DNA of 64,000 nt, from assembly GCF_902459465.1 (NCBI RefSeq), contig NC_047072.1:16287776-16351775 (forward strand). The letters run 5' to 3'. This stretch comes from Asterias rubens. Its lineage: Eukaryota; Echinodermata; Asteroidea; Forcipulatida; Asteriidae. Shown here one piece after another: positions 32,376 to 45,200 of the stretch (the first letter of the stretch is position 1; each line of letters begins with the position of its first letter). A program made the position numbers and the translations under genes. The notes below the pieces were generated by a model, which was not told the DNA's origin, searched no databases, and worked only from the letters and a program-made list of their open reading frames with translations.

Positions 32376-32507
32376 GGAAAAGTTTCCGTATGGCGCCTCC
32401 ACTTTTTCATTTGATATGAAATAATATTGTATCTAATCTACCTCATTGAGATATCCTTTTTTGTAAAAATGAGTAAAAAAGTGGTGGCGCCATACGGAAA
32501 GTTATCC
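32376..32507. mobile_element. Palindromic MITE family D
   Basis: Arms GGAAAAGTTTCCGTATGGCG and complement around TAATATTGTATCTAATCTAC. It follows the candidate exon ending at 32,323. Confidence 0.85.
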
Positions 32508-32509
32508 TT

Positions 32510-34150
32510 TTCTATTACTAGCTGTAGGGCCAGAATAATTTATACCAACACATTTGGCAAAATTTCTCTCCAGTACCTTTTTTTTCTCCTAAGACCCACA
32601 TTATTTATGACTTCTTCTGTTTTTGTGGGGCCTCCGAAGAATCAGTTAAATTTCTATTAAAAACTTTCATTTAGGTCAGCTCCCAAGGATTTTGAAAAAA
32701 AAATTAGCTTTATAATAATGCATCCTTTTAAATAGCAGTACAGTTTATCTGATACTTGGTAGTTACTCCAAAAATTAATTACCATGAAAACGTTAGAGCA
32801 CTGGTCATGTTGATGTTACAAAAATGTTGTTGGAAAAACACCCTTTAAAGTAATATGTAGTTTTAGGGAAAGTGGTATTTTTTTTTCACCCCCCAATGAA
32901 GCCTTTCTCATGCATCTGAAAGCTCACAATTTCATGCATGGAATGTGAGGTTTTCTTTGATAATTTGTTTTCAATTTTGATGACCATTTGAGGCAAAACT
33001 TCCATTGGTTTGTTATTTATGCATTTAAACACCCATTAGGGTGGATACGTGCGCATTACAAGTCTTATTATAATTATTATTTTTATTTATTGAGGCACAC
33101 CAAGTGATGAGACTGTTGTTTGATAATTACCAAAAGTATCCCCATTCTTAATTATTTTCTAAAAGTTATTTTTAATTAGTTCATCAACACCAAGAAAAGT
33201 CCAAATATTAGGATTCATCCGAAAATAATAAGCAAACCAGACTAGATTGTTTATTTGAATTTCCAAGACTTTATTTGAAAAAACTTTAAGTGTCTTCCAA
33301 AGAAAGAAAACAATAACACTCAATTAGTGCATCCACACTGTTAGACATTACCCCCACCCACCCCAACCTCAAGAACTTGATTATGACTATGCTGTATGTT
33401 TCCTTAATGTTTTAATTAAAACAATTTTTGTTTTTGTGGGTGCTTTGGCACTCCTATTGCTTCCTTACTATTCATTTTGATAGTTGCTTAAATTGATGGT
33501 TGGAAATATGCCAGTTGATGTATAATTACTTTTTGAAAACCTCATTGAAATTATTTCAAAATGTCATTTTTTTGTAATGCAATTGTCAAGTGCCACAATT
33601 CAAAAATTGTATTTGTAAAAACAAATACAGCTTTTAATTCATACTTGTATTAATTAAAATTATTGAAAATGTGTAGTTTCAAAATTCAACTTAAATCCCC
33701 AAATTATTCGAGAAGAAATATCAGCTGGCAAATGACAACCATAGCTAAGAAATATAAATGATCAACCAAGGAAGAAATGTAACCTGTTTTATCCAAAAGG
33801 AGTCCACATGGCTAACAAAAAAACTAGTCTTATGAATTAACTATTTGGTTTCTGCAAACTTGCAAACAATTTTTTTTTGCTTTTTCTTCATTTTACAAGA
33901 ACTCAGAATATTTACAGAATCAAAGCGCTTTTTTGTTTCTTTTTAACAAATCTAATTAATTTTGACTCCTTTATGGTTTACAGGTTGCATTTCTTACTTA
34001 TAAAGAAGGTACAACATTGGTATTCATATACTGCATAGAGTGCACAAATTTTGACACAAAAAACGTTATCTCAAACTTGCAGCGTTTTCAAAACACATTT
34101 CTTTATTTAATGTTTAACTCAATACAGTTTTTACATCAAGTGGACATTTA
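32510..34150. other. AT-rich stretch without genes
   Basis: No supported gene. It contains a badly eroded MITE (about 32,740-33,150) and, at 33,030-33,070, a piece of the retroelement tail GTGGATACGTGCGCATTACA. The remainder appears unique. Confidence 0.5.
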
Positions 34151-34329
34151 GATGAATGTTTACTTGCATGCTTACCAAAATTGAAGGTAATGCATGTTCA
34201 CTAAATTCCCGCATTAAATTTATAAGTTCAATTCACAATAGCGTAACTACCAATGTTGTATCTTCTGTAAAGGCCGCATCTTATAGCTTGTTCTGTGACT
34301 TTATAATCTCAATCTTGGAAAGTTTTTTA

Positions 34330-34775
34330 AGTCCACACAGAGAGTCGAAAATTACTAAGTGTTTTTGTCAAAAAATGACTAAGTCCAAAAAAAGACTAAG
34401 TCCAAACATTTACTATGAGTTTCTGCTCAAAAAATTACTAAGTACACACAATGGCTAGTGTTTTGGTCAAAAAAATGACTAAGTCCACAATAAAAAATGA
34501 CTAAGTCCAAAAAAAGACTAAGTCCAAACATTTACTATGAGTTTCTGCTCAAAAAATTACTAAGTACACACAATGGCTAGTGTTTTGGTCAAAAAAATGA
34601 CTAAGTCCACAATAGGACACAGAAAATCAATAATTACCAAGCGTTTTTGTCCAAAAAATGACTAAGTCCAAAAAATTACTAAGTACAAACATTGACTATG
34701 AGTTTCTGCTCAAAAAATGACTAAGTACAAACAATGGCTAGTGATTTGGTCAAAAAATGACTAAGTCCACAATGG
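34330..34775. repeat. Tandem repeat of GACTAAGTCC-type motifs
   Basis: Three imperfect units of about 150 bp, each built from AAAAATGACTAAGTCCAC, TTTACTATGAGTTTCTGCTC and ACAATGGCTAGTGTTTTGGT. The short motif ACTAAGTNC occurs roughly 15 times. Non-coding. Confidence 0.85.
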
Positions 34776-35136
34776 GACTCCATTTTATTGTTATTTAAAG
34801 TCACAACAAGCTATAAGACGATACCTTTAAAAAGGGGCTGTATTCCATTTTGATGTACCTAGCTATATAATCTAATGGTAATTTGAATTTGACGCCTTGT
34901 ATAAGTGTCATGTGCAAATTTCTAGTTGATTACATTGTTGGTGTACATTACTTTGGGATACAGTCTCTTCTGCACCCCTATAGGGGGTGCACTTGGTTGA
35001 TCAATATTTTAATAATAGGGGGGGTAGGGCCAAACTTTTTACGCAGTTAATTTCGAACCGTACAACGGCACGAGAAATATTTTTGGCTGACTTAGTCTAT
35101 ATAAAAAAGGCGTTTTTTAAGGGATTTTTTTGATTT

Positions 35137-38100
35137 TTTTAAGCACCACTGAACTGTAGAAGCAGCAGAGTTGCGCAAACGTGTGTGCCGGTCGGTGTGG
35201 CCAACTACTATCTAGAAAGTGAAGCGACTAAATGATCTAAGTATTAATGGAAGGAAAGCATTTTATTAAGTTAAATCAAGTTAATGTTTCATTGATAGTC
35301 TGTTTTACCAATGTCCTGCCTTACATGATTGACAAACTAAAAGATTGTTTTTTAAAAGTCCGAAGCCAAAAACAAACTAAAGATTTTTTTTTTCAAAGTC
35401 CAAAACAAAAGTCGGAAAGGATTCTGTTGCCCGTTAAAATGTTTGATGAATCTGTATCAAGTGTACCATCGGACGTCTCCCCCTGTTCGGGCAAACACGT
35501 CGCTAAGTTCTTGGAGTAAAGTTTCAAGTTTGAATTTTGGTTGAAGTGTAAAAGGACGCTTCCACTCCGTCACCGATTGTGTCCTGTACCATCAGAATAA
35601 CGAAGACTTCAACCCAGATGATGATGCGCTGATCAGAGAAACAAGATTCCAACATGGCGACTGAACTTGAAAAATTTTGTGAATTTTTGTGACAAGCACA
35701 AAAAACAGAACAGCATACTCAGGAATGTATTGGTTTCACTTGCATTAGAAGTACTAAAATTTTTCATAAATTTGTTTCAAATCAATCATAAGTTTTGGAT
35801 TTGTTAAAACATCGCAACATTTTAACAGTGTGTGTGATTACACGTTCAAATGAAGTCAAATTTCAAAGTCAAAAATGAGGTTATACACAAACATCAGATT
35901 TGCATCTTCATTGCATTGAGTATCATTACAGGAGATATTGTAGATGACATTGGGTTTATGGAGGATAACTAGACTGAGAAAAAAAAACTCTTAAAAAAAA
36001 ATAACCTATCTCTAAACAAATTCTAAACTCCTAAGTACAACAAAGTTTCAAATCCTACAGAACTACAAATTGCTAATGATGTCCCAATAAAGTATTGAAC
36101 ATCTAGGATCAACAACTACTCATACTGATTAACTTCATGTAAGCCTGCAAACCAACAAGTGCATGCTAATGATTTTCGCACCAATTATAAATTACAATGT
36201 TTTTTGCATAAAAATGAGTCCGACGTCGATGTCGGAAAATTTAGGTTTTATCAGTGACGATAAGATCCTAAGTACAACAAAGTTTCAAATCCTACGGAAC
36301 TACCAATTACTGATGAAGTCCCAATAAAGTATTGAACATCTAGGATCAACAACTACTCCTACTGATTAACTTCATGTAAATCTGCAAACCAACCACTGCA
36401 TACTAATGATTTCGTACCAATTATAAACTACAATGTTTTTGCATAAAAATGAGTCTGACGTCGATGACGGAAAATTAACGTGTTATCAGTGACGATAAGA
36501 TCGCTGATAACTTGGTGTATTTTCCATCTAGAAAGACACCTGTGATTCTGCAAACAGTGCATGACTAAAGTAACAAAGTGACGTCTTATTTAGATTACCT
36601 ATTCCTGCTGTGTCTTTTTGGCATAATATTCATAACAAAATCAATCTAACAAGCAAATTGAGAAATAACTAATTTAGTTATTTATTTAATAATTCTACAC
36701 TAATACTGGACTAGTGTTTATGCTTCCTATAACCACCTAGCCATGTGACAAATTACTATGTTTGTTCTGAGGTTATTTAACTGAATAAGTCTACACTAAT
36801 ACTGCTAATACGCTAATAAACACCTAGTTTGATCCATTGTACACTTCGCTATTGTACATGTTAAGACATTCTCATGTTAACCATAAAATAATTGATGGAC
36901 ATCGCACAAAATTTGTCTCGTTTCAAAGAGATCTTAAAAAAAAAAAAAAAATACAATTGTTGTACTGACTAGTAGGTTGCATTTGTTCCCAACAGTTCTA
37001 TGGGTTACATATCTTAAACTTGCCAACTCTTTTTAGAACCGGTCAAAATATTAATGACCAAGTGTCTTTGTCACTTTAACAGCCTAAATAACTAGAGAAA
37101 CAAGATTCAAACATTGCGGCTGAACAAATTTTGTGAGTGTTTGTAAATCGCCCGAGTGTCGTCTCCATGTTCAGTTGGAAAAGGGTTAACCAGTTGTAAA
37201 AACTGTTTACAATTATCAATAATTAATACCCTGAAGGATTGAAAACACCTACTGCAGCTAAACTACTATGTTTATGAAAAATGTATACAAATCATGCACA
37301 CCACAGTGGCAGTATTTGTTAAAAAAGCAATGTCTATTGGTCAACATCATTTGTAAATCATTTCCTCAACTGACTGTCGTTAACATACCTACTGTAGAAT
37401 CTGTCATAAAGCTGACCACTTAAAACCTACAATGAACAACCTAGTTAATTGGTCACTGAAATAGACCAATAGTTAACGTCATAGACTGAATATTGTCAAC
37501 CAGTTCAATAGGGGTTTTAACTAAATCTAAACACTATTCTAACTGACGAAGGAGTGTACATACAACCTACTGTGACTGAGAATTGAACCGGTCACAATTA
37601 CCTAATGCACAACGGCATCTATCTAAGCGACGATGTTTCTTCTATAAAGGACCCTGTTAACTTCATACACAATCCCAATTTCATCTTTGATATCTCCTTT
37701 TGATACAGTCAAAACTACTTAACACAAGTGAAACCAATGTAAAAGCCTGAGTACCTGATTGAAATGTGAATAGCCATGTTCAGAATCTCGTTTCTCTGAC
37801 CCTCGCACCAACATCTGGGTAGAAGTCTCCGTCATCCGTCAAGTTCAGAGGCTCCCTCAGATCAGAAGAGGATGTCAAGTGTAGAGAAGTTGCTCAAAAA
37901 GTAGACCCGTTTACACAGGAACAGTATAGAGAGACGGGTACCAACTTAGGATAACAAAATGATCAGGTAAAAAATGTGCAAAAAAGTGCAATGGTCCTCA
38001 GTCCTTGACACTTTTGATACAGGCCCCCAAAGACTTCAACAGGCAACCAAATCCTTTCTTTCTTAGGTTTCGTTTTTTTGTCGGAGATCGAGAAAGTTGA

Positions 38101-38310
38101 AATAGTTTGTCAATCATGTAAGGTAGGACACCGGTAAGACAGACTACCAGTGCCACATTAACAAGATTTCACTTAATAAAATGCTTACCCAACCATTAAC
38201 TCTTGGATCATTAGGTCGTCACACTTTCCAGATAGTAGTTGGCCACACCGACCGGCACACACGTTTGCACAACTCTGCTGCTTCTACAGTTCAGTGGTGC
38301 TTTCTACAGC
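35137..38310. mobile_element. 3.2-kb inverted-repeat element
   Basis: AGCACCACTGAACTGTAGAA and following sequence at the left is matched in reverse at the right end (to about 38,310). The arms are about 600 bp and include GTGTGCCGGTCGGTGTGG and a frame reading VPSDVSPC. The interior contains a direct duplication (36,031-36,503) and no transposase that I can read. It could be a large non-autonomous TIR element or an inverted duplication. Confidence 0.75.
36031..36503. repeat. Two-copy tandem repeat, about 237-bp unit
   Basis: CCTAAGTACAACAAAGTTTC opens each copy (36,031 and 36,269). Both contain TCAACAACTACTC and end in GACGTCGATG. It lies inside the 3.2-kb inverted-repeat element. Confidence 0.9.
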
Positions 38311-38319
38311 ATTTAATGA

Positions 38320-39390
38320 ATGGTAACCAATTAATTTACAACATCATTTTTCAAATTATAAAAACAGCCAAGTACAACATTTACAATCCTTGAGTTGAAA
38401 TAAAGTTATCTCTGAAATAATTTTTTTTTTGTATCAGCTGATGCAAAAAAAAACTCAATAAAATTTAGAACTGTTAATTATTACTGTCGCAGCAATGCAA
38501 AGAAGAAAAACAACATTTTCAAATGAAGTTTGTGACTGTTTGAATTTTGAAATTGGACAGGTGTAAATCACACTCGTCCAAACATGTCAAGCCTAAAATG
38601 AATAAATTTGGTTAAATTGACAACGTACTCGTATTTCATTTTGAGTTTAGAGAGGTGTGCATGCATCACACTTATCAAAACATGTCGTGCCAAAATAGAA
38701 TAAATTCAGTTAAAATGATGACATACTTGTATGTCAAATTGGTCCCAAGAATACAACTTTAGGATGTGTTCCGCTTGCATTAATTGTATTGAGTGCAGGT
38801 TGTACTTCGCTTCACAATCATCAAAGTATCAATATAGAACCAGAGACACTCCCACAATTTGAGTCACAAGCAAATTTTACAGAAAGTTTTGTTTTCCTAA
38901 ACAGGAAAACAAACATTTCTGTAAAATTTGCTAAGATATTCCAACTCTGGGAAAAATCTAGAAAAGAAGAGTTTTCAAAGTGAGCAAAGTTTTAAAAGTA
39001 GTAGGAAAAAAAAAAAAATAAAATAAAATTATTTTGGTAAGTAAAGTCGAACGTTCTATATAAAAGATGTACGCATTTTGTATACAAAGTAAGGTGAACT
39101 CATTTCGTGGGAATGTCTCAATAAAGTGTTAAGATAATTTATGTAAAATACACAATTATTTTGCAGTTGTGACCCAAATTACCAAAAAAGGACAAATCTT
39201 TTCGCATTGTCGCATTTCCTCTCCCAAAATTAAGTTTAAAGCCAAAATTAAGCACAGCTTTGATTGACAACAATTTATTTTGCATGTGTGGCCAACACAA
39301 AGAATGATAAGCGAAATGTTTCACGTAATGATTTGTCTTCTTCTTTTTGTGAAGTTGGATCACAGATGCAGTCAAATGCACAATCATGAA
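38320..39390. other. Unassigned AT-rich stretch
   Basis: No gene is supported. Two related segments (about 38,510-38,610 and 38,630-38,740) share AACATGTC and AAATGAATAAATT motifs, suggesting a diverged local duplication. Confidence 0.4.
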
Positions 39391-39397
39391 TAAATCC

Positions 39398-39570
39398 AGG
39401 CCTGATACTTCACGGAGGCAACGAAGGCGATAGCCTCAATGCCCCTGGTCATTGCCTTGGTGCCCTTGAAATGATCCAGTACAGATTTACAATTTCCTCG
39501 TAGGGTGCGTTTTACCAAGGAGAAAATGCTCTGGTGCCCTTGCCTTTTCAAAAAAGAAGCATACAGGCCT
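39398..39570. repeat. Family H repeat copy
   Basis: Starts AGGCCTGATACTTCACGGAG and ends CATACAGGCCTGTTGG, matching the 4,290-4,500 copy. It directly precedes the 92-bp satellite. Confidence 0.65.
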
Positions 39571-39754
39571 GTTGGTCTATAGAAACAATTCACAAAACAT
39601 GATTCAAGATTTATCATTGTGTTATTGCAACAAATACCCCAGGTGGGAAGGTTGGGGGCAGAGGTAAATTGGCAAGTGGCCATTTCTGACATAAAGTACC
39701 AGTCATTTCCCCCATGGAAGGGGAAAAGGTCATGTATGTACATATGAACCTCAA

Positions 39755-41560
39755 CATTTAGTTTGCTGTGACACAATCCCTAGCAGAAAGGGATGAAAGT
39801 CATGTGTGATGGTAGTGGTACAACAGAAAGCCACTAAACTAAAGCTTTACTAAGTTTGCTGTGACCCAACCCCTAGCAGAAAGGGATGAAAGTCAATTGT
39901 GATGGTAGTGGTACAACAGTAAGCCACTAAACTAAAATTTTACTAAGTTTGCTGTGACCCAATCCCTAGCAGAAAGGGATGAAAGTCATGTGTGATGGTA
40001 GTGGTACAACAGTAAGCCACTAATGTAAAACGTTACTAAGTTTGCTGTGACCCAATCCCTTGCAGAAAGGGATGAAAGTCGTGTGTGATGGTAGTGGTAC
40101 AACAGTAAGCCACTAATGTTATTCTTTTTTAAGTTTGCTGTGACCCAACCCCTAGCAGAAAGGGATGAAAGTCATGTGTGATGGTAGTGGTACAACAGTA
40201 ATTCACTAAATTTAAACTTTACTAAGTTTGCTGTGACCCAATCCCTAGCAGAAAGGGATGAAAGTCATGTGTGATGGTAGTGGTCCAACAGTAAGCCACT
40301 AATGTTATTCTTTTTTAAGTTTGCTGTGACCCAACCCCTAGCAGAAAGGGATGAAAGTCATGTGTGATGGTAGTGGTACAACAGCAAGCCACTAATGTAA
40401 AACGTTACTAAGTTTGCTGTGACCCAATCCCTTGCAGAAAGGGATGAAAGTCGTGTGTGATGGTAGTGGTACAACAGTAAGCCACTAAACTTAAACTTTA
40501 CTAAGTTTGCTGTGACCCAATCCCTAGCAGAAAGGGATGAAAGTCATGTGTGATGGTAGTGGTACAACAGTAAGCCACTAATATAAAACGTTACTAAGTT
40601 TGCTGTGACCCAGAAAGGGATGAAAGTCATGTGTGATGGTAGTGGTACAACAGTAAGCCACTAATGTAAAACTTTTTTAAGTTTGCTGTGACTCACTCCC
40701 TTGCAGAAAGGGATGAAAGTCATGCACCATGGTAGTGGTACAACAGTAAGCCACTAATGTAAAACGTTACTAAGTTTGCTGTGACCCAATCCCTTGCAGA
40801 AAGGGATGAAAGTCGTGTGTGATGGTAGTGGTACAACAGTAAGCCACTAATGTTATTCTTTTTTAAGTTTGCTGTGACCCAACCCCTAGCAGAAAGGGAT
40901 GAAAGTCATGTGTGATGGTAGTGGTACAACAGTAATTCACTAAATTTAAACTTTACTAAGTTTGCTGTGACCCAATCCCTAGCAGAAAGGGATGAAAGTC
41001 ATGTGTGATGGTAGTGGTCCAACAGTAAGCCACTAATGTTATTCTTTTTTAAGTTTGCTGTGACCCAACCCCTAGCAGAAAGGGATGAAAGTCATGTGTG
41101 ATGGTAGTGGTACAACAGCAAGCCACTAATGTAAAACGTTACTAAGTTTGCTGTGACCCAATCCCTTGCAGAAAGGGATGAAAGTCGTGTGTGATGGTAG
41201 TGGTACAACAGTAAGCCACTAAACTTAAACTTTACTAAGTTTGCTGTGACCCAATCCCTAGCAGAAAGGGATGAAAGTCATGTGTGATGGTAGTGGTACA
41301 ACAGTAAGCCACTAATATAAAACGTTACTAAGTTTGCTGTGACCCAGAAAGGGATGAAAGTCATGTGTGATGGTAGTGGTACAACAGTAAGCCACTAATG
41401 TAAAACTTTTTTAAGTTTGCTGTGACTCAATCCCTTGCAGAAAGGGATGAAAGTCATGCACCATGGTAGTGGTACAACAGTAAGCCACTGCTAGAGAACA
41501 CGTTGATAGGTTCCTAGTTTGCTATGACGCAAACCCCTAGCAGAAAAGGACAGCTCAGTC
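39755..41560. repeat. 92-bp satellite, about 20 copies
   Basis: Unit core TTTGCTGTGACCCAATCCCT, then GCAGAAAGGGATGAAAGTCA and GATGGTAGTGGTACAACAGT. Period is about 92 bp. A variant lacking part of the core recurs 734 bp apart (40,611 and 41,345), showing that a block of eight units was itself duplicated. No open frame persists. Confidence 0.95.
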
Positions 41561-42200
41561 ATTTAAACGGGGCAAGTGCACCAAGGTGGTTTTTCTTGGT
41601 AAAGGGCACCTCTATGGAATAATTGCAAGAACATTTCAAGGGGCACCCAGGCAATGACCAGTGGCAATGTTGCCTCCGTAATGCATCAGGCGTTTTGTAG
41701 TATCAGTATCGAGGATGACATTTGTGCAATGACCAACTCTCAGGAAAAAGGGAGTTTTAGTCTTGTCATGACCCATAAGTTACTAAGTTTGCCATAATCC
41801 TAACCAGAGCTAGAAGGCTATTTATCATAAAAGGTGTGCATTCAAGTTTCTTGTTCGTTCTTTCAATCGATCAACCCACCCCAGGGGTTAGGGGAGGATC
41901 AATCAATAACAACAATTGATGACGGTAAACTATTCAATTTCATACACTCATTTTTTGAAACAAGCTATAAAGCACGAGTTATCGCAAACTAATGTAAGCA
42001 ACACTGACAGTTTAAAAACACCTTTACCACAGTTCGGCCATTTTGTCTGGTTCCCGTGTACCGATCAAATTCCGCTCGAAACGCTCAAAGTTTAACAAAA
42101 AGGAACCAGACTTAATTTTGTTGTCAAGCCTCATTTTGTTTCTTGAGACAATCCTGATGGCACTGTCAGTAATAAAGGATCCTTATCTTATTTAAGTACC
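41560..42200. other. Family H copy and unassigned sequence
   Basis: A family H repeat fills 41,560-41,695 with GGGGCAAGTGCACCAAGG and GTTGCCTCCGTAATGCATCA. The rest, to 42,200, has no supported gene. It may include the 3' end of the minus-strand gene upstream. Confidence 0.45.
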
Positions 42201-42229
42201 CATACTGGGGTGGATGCTCGGCCTCCTCA

Positions 42230-45200
42230 TCAGTAACACATCTCTCTGGCATCAGGTAGTGGTCGTCGTCGTCGGTGGTGATTTCATCTCCTTGTTCCAG
42301 TGAGCTCTTGCCTCGAGTTCCTCTCAGTGTAGACCAATCTGAAGATGTTGATTCTCTTCAGGAGTACTCAATCTCTTGATGTCTGTAAATAAAAAAATAA
42401 GTAAATAAAAAAATACTCTTACATAAAAAATGAACCTTTGACCCTAACCATCTTGGGGTCGATTTCACAAATGGTTAGAAAAATGAAATAAAACAGTGAA
42501 AGTTTCAGCGAAATAGGTTAATTGGTTCTACTTGCTGAGAAAACAGAAAGAAGCAAACCCTGTCACAGAAGCCAAGGTAAAGAATTCGATACATCAACAA
42601 ATTATGTTTGCTTTTTCCCCAAACATTAAAAAAAAATATTGGCCAAGGGTTTCCATATGGACACGAACCCTTTGTCACTTATTTTTGCTCCTCTGTTTTC
42701 ACAGGTAAAATATAAAACCTCTGAAATAAAAGGAACCTATTTGAATATCAAAATATTTGGAGGGGTTTACGTTATTTTTCAAAACTTACAATGTCAACTT
42801 TCAATTTGAAGTGGTGCAATTTTCAATCTAACACAGTTAAAAAATCGGCCAGGGGTTTCCTTACGGGTGGCGAACCCTTTGTCACTGAATTTTTGCCCTT
42901 CTGTTTTCAGAGTTAAAAATATAAAACCAAATAGTGTGGGGTTTGTTTTTCAAAACTTATAAATCACCTTATATGAAGTGGCGCATTTTTCAATGAATAA
43001 ACACAGTAAAAAAATCGGCCTCCTCATCAGTAAGACATCTCTGTGGCATCAGGTCGTCATCGTTGTCGTCGTCGCCGATGGTGATTTCATCTCCTTGTTC
43101 CAGTGAGCTCTTGTCTTGAGACTTCTAAGTGTAGACCGATCCGAAGATGTTGATTCTCTTCAGGAGTACTCAATCTCTTGATGCCTGTAAATATCAAAAA
43201 TATATAAAAAAATTACTTTTACATAAAAAAATTAACCTTTGACCCTCCCCATCCTGGGGTCGATTTCACAAAATGGTTAGAAAGATGAAATAAAACAGTG
43301 AAAGTTTCAGCAAAATAGGTTAATTGGTTCTACTTGCTTAGAAAACAGAAAGAAGCAAACCCTGTCACAGTAGCGATGAATCCATCCGAGGTAAAGATTT
43401 CGATACATCAACAAACTATGTTTGCATTTTTCCCCAAACATTTAAAAATAATTGGCCAGGGATTTCCTTACAGACTGTCACTGATTTTTGCTCTGTTTCA
43501 CAGGTAAAATATAAAACCTCTGAAATAAAAGGAACCTATTTGTATGTCAAAATATTTGGAGGGGTTTACGTTATTTTTCAAAATTTTAATGTCAACTTTC
43601 AATTTGAAGTGGCGCAATTTTCAATCAAACACAGTTAAAAAATCGGCCAGGGGTTTCCTTACGGGTGGCGAACCCTTTGTCACTGAATTTTTGCTCTTCT
43701 GTTTTCAGAGTTAAAAATATAAAACCAAGTAGTGTGGGGCTTGTTTTCCAAAACTTATAAATCACCTTTTATGAAGTGGCGCATTTTTCAATGAATAAAC
43801 ACAGTCAAAAAATCTGCCTCCTCATCAGTAAGACATCATTGTCGTCGGCGGTGGTGGTGATTTCATCTCCTTGTTCCAGTGAGCTCTTGTCTTGAGATCT
43901 CTAAGTGAAGACCAATCTGAAGATGTTGATTCTCTTCAGGAGTACTCAATCTCTTGATGACTGTAAATATAAAAAAATATATAAAAAAATTACTTTTACA
44001 TCAAAAATGAACCTTTGACCCTAACTAAATGTAAACTGTCAATTTTCAATCAAACGCAGTTAAAAAATCGGCCAGGGGTTTCCATACGGGTGGCGAACCC
44101 TTTGTTACTGAATTTTTGCTCTTCTGTTTTCAGAGTTAAAAATAAAAAAACAAATATTTGGGGGCTTGTTTTCAAAACTTTTAAATCACCTTCTATGTAG
44201 TGGTGCATTTTTCAATGAATAAACACAGCCAAAAAATTTGCCTCCTCATCAGTAAGACATCTCTCAGGCATCGGGTCGTCGTCGTCGTCGGTGGTAATTT
44301 CATCTCCTTGTTCCAGTGACCTCTTGCCTTGAGTTCCTCTCAGTGTAGACTGATCTGAAGATATTGATTCTCTTGGAGTACTCAAACTTATTGATGCCTG
44401 TAAATAAATAAAAATTACTTTTACATTAAAAATGGACCTTTAAACCTAACGATCCTGGGGTTGATTTCCCAAAGAGTTAGGACTGGTCCTAACTTAGGGC
44501 TAGTCCTAAGGTAGACGAGTAACTTATCCTAACAACATAAGACCAGTCTTAACTCTTTGTAAAGTTCACGGCAGATCCTTCGCAAGATCCAATTGCATGT
44601 TTTGTTGGTTTCTGTTTTGCTGATGGATGCACTTGTACCCATATTGTGCTTTAATAATAACAATAATAAAAATTATAATAACAAACGTATTTATAACGCG
44701 CCTGTTCCAAAGGATACAAAGCGCCAAATATTTGTACTGCAAGGTGAGTGGCCCCTAGCTGTTGACCCCTCCCAAACAGAAGTAGAAAGAGCTATACAGC
44801 GTGTTGAAGCCTGCATAGATGAGATATGCCTTTGGATGAAAAGCAACTTCCTCAAACTCAATGAAACCAAAACAGAGTTCATGATTGTAGGATCCAAACA
44901 ACATCGGTCTAAAATAACAGACCCCACTCTAAGGATTGGTGAAGCCATCATAACCCCATCTGGAAAGGTGAAAAATCTTGGTGTCATCATGGATTCGGAG
45001 CTCAAAATGAATAATCACATCTCGGCTGTTTCGCAAGCAGTTTGTCTGTCTCTTCGCAGCATTGGGTTAATTCGCAAGTACATAAACACACAGACTGCGG
45101 AACTACTCATTCACTCCCTTGTCATGTCAAAGCTGGACATGTGCAACTCCCTCATGTATGGTGTAAACAAATCACAGCTCTTTCGGCTGCAACGTTTGCA

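Noticed and set aside
39755..41560. Possible CRISPR-like array of regular direct repeats
   Set aside because: Units are contiguous with no unique spacers, the unit is 92 bp, and the genome is eukaryotic.
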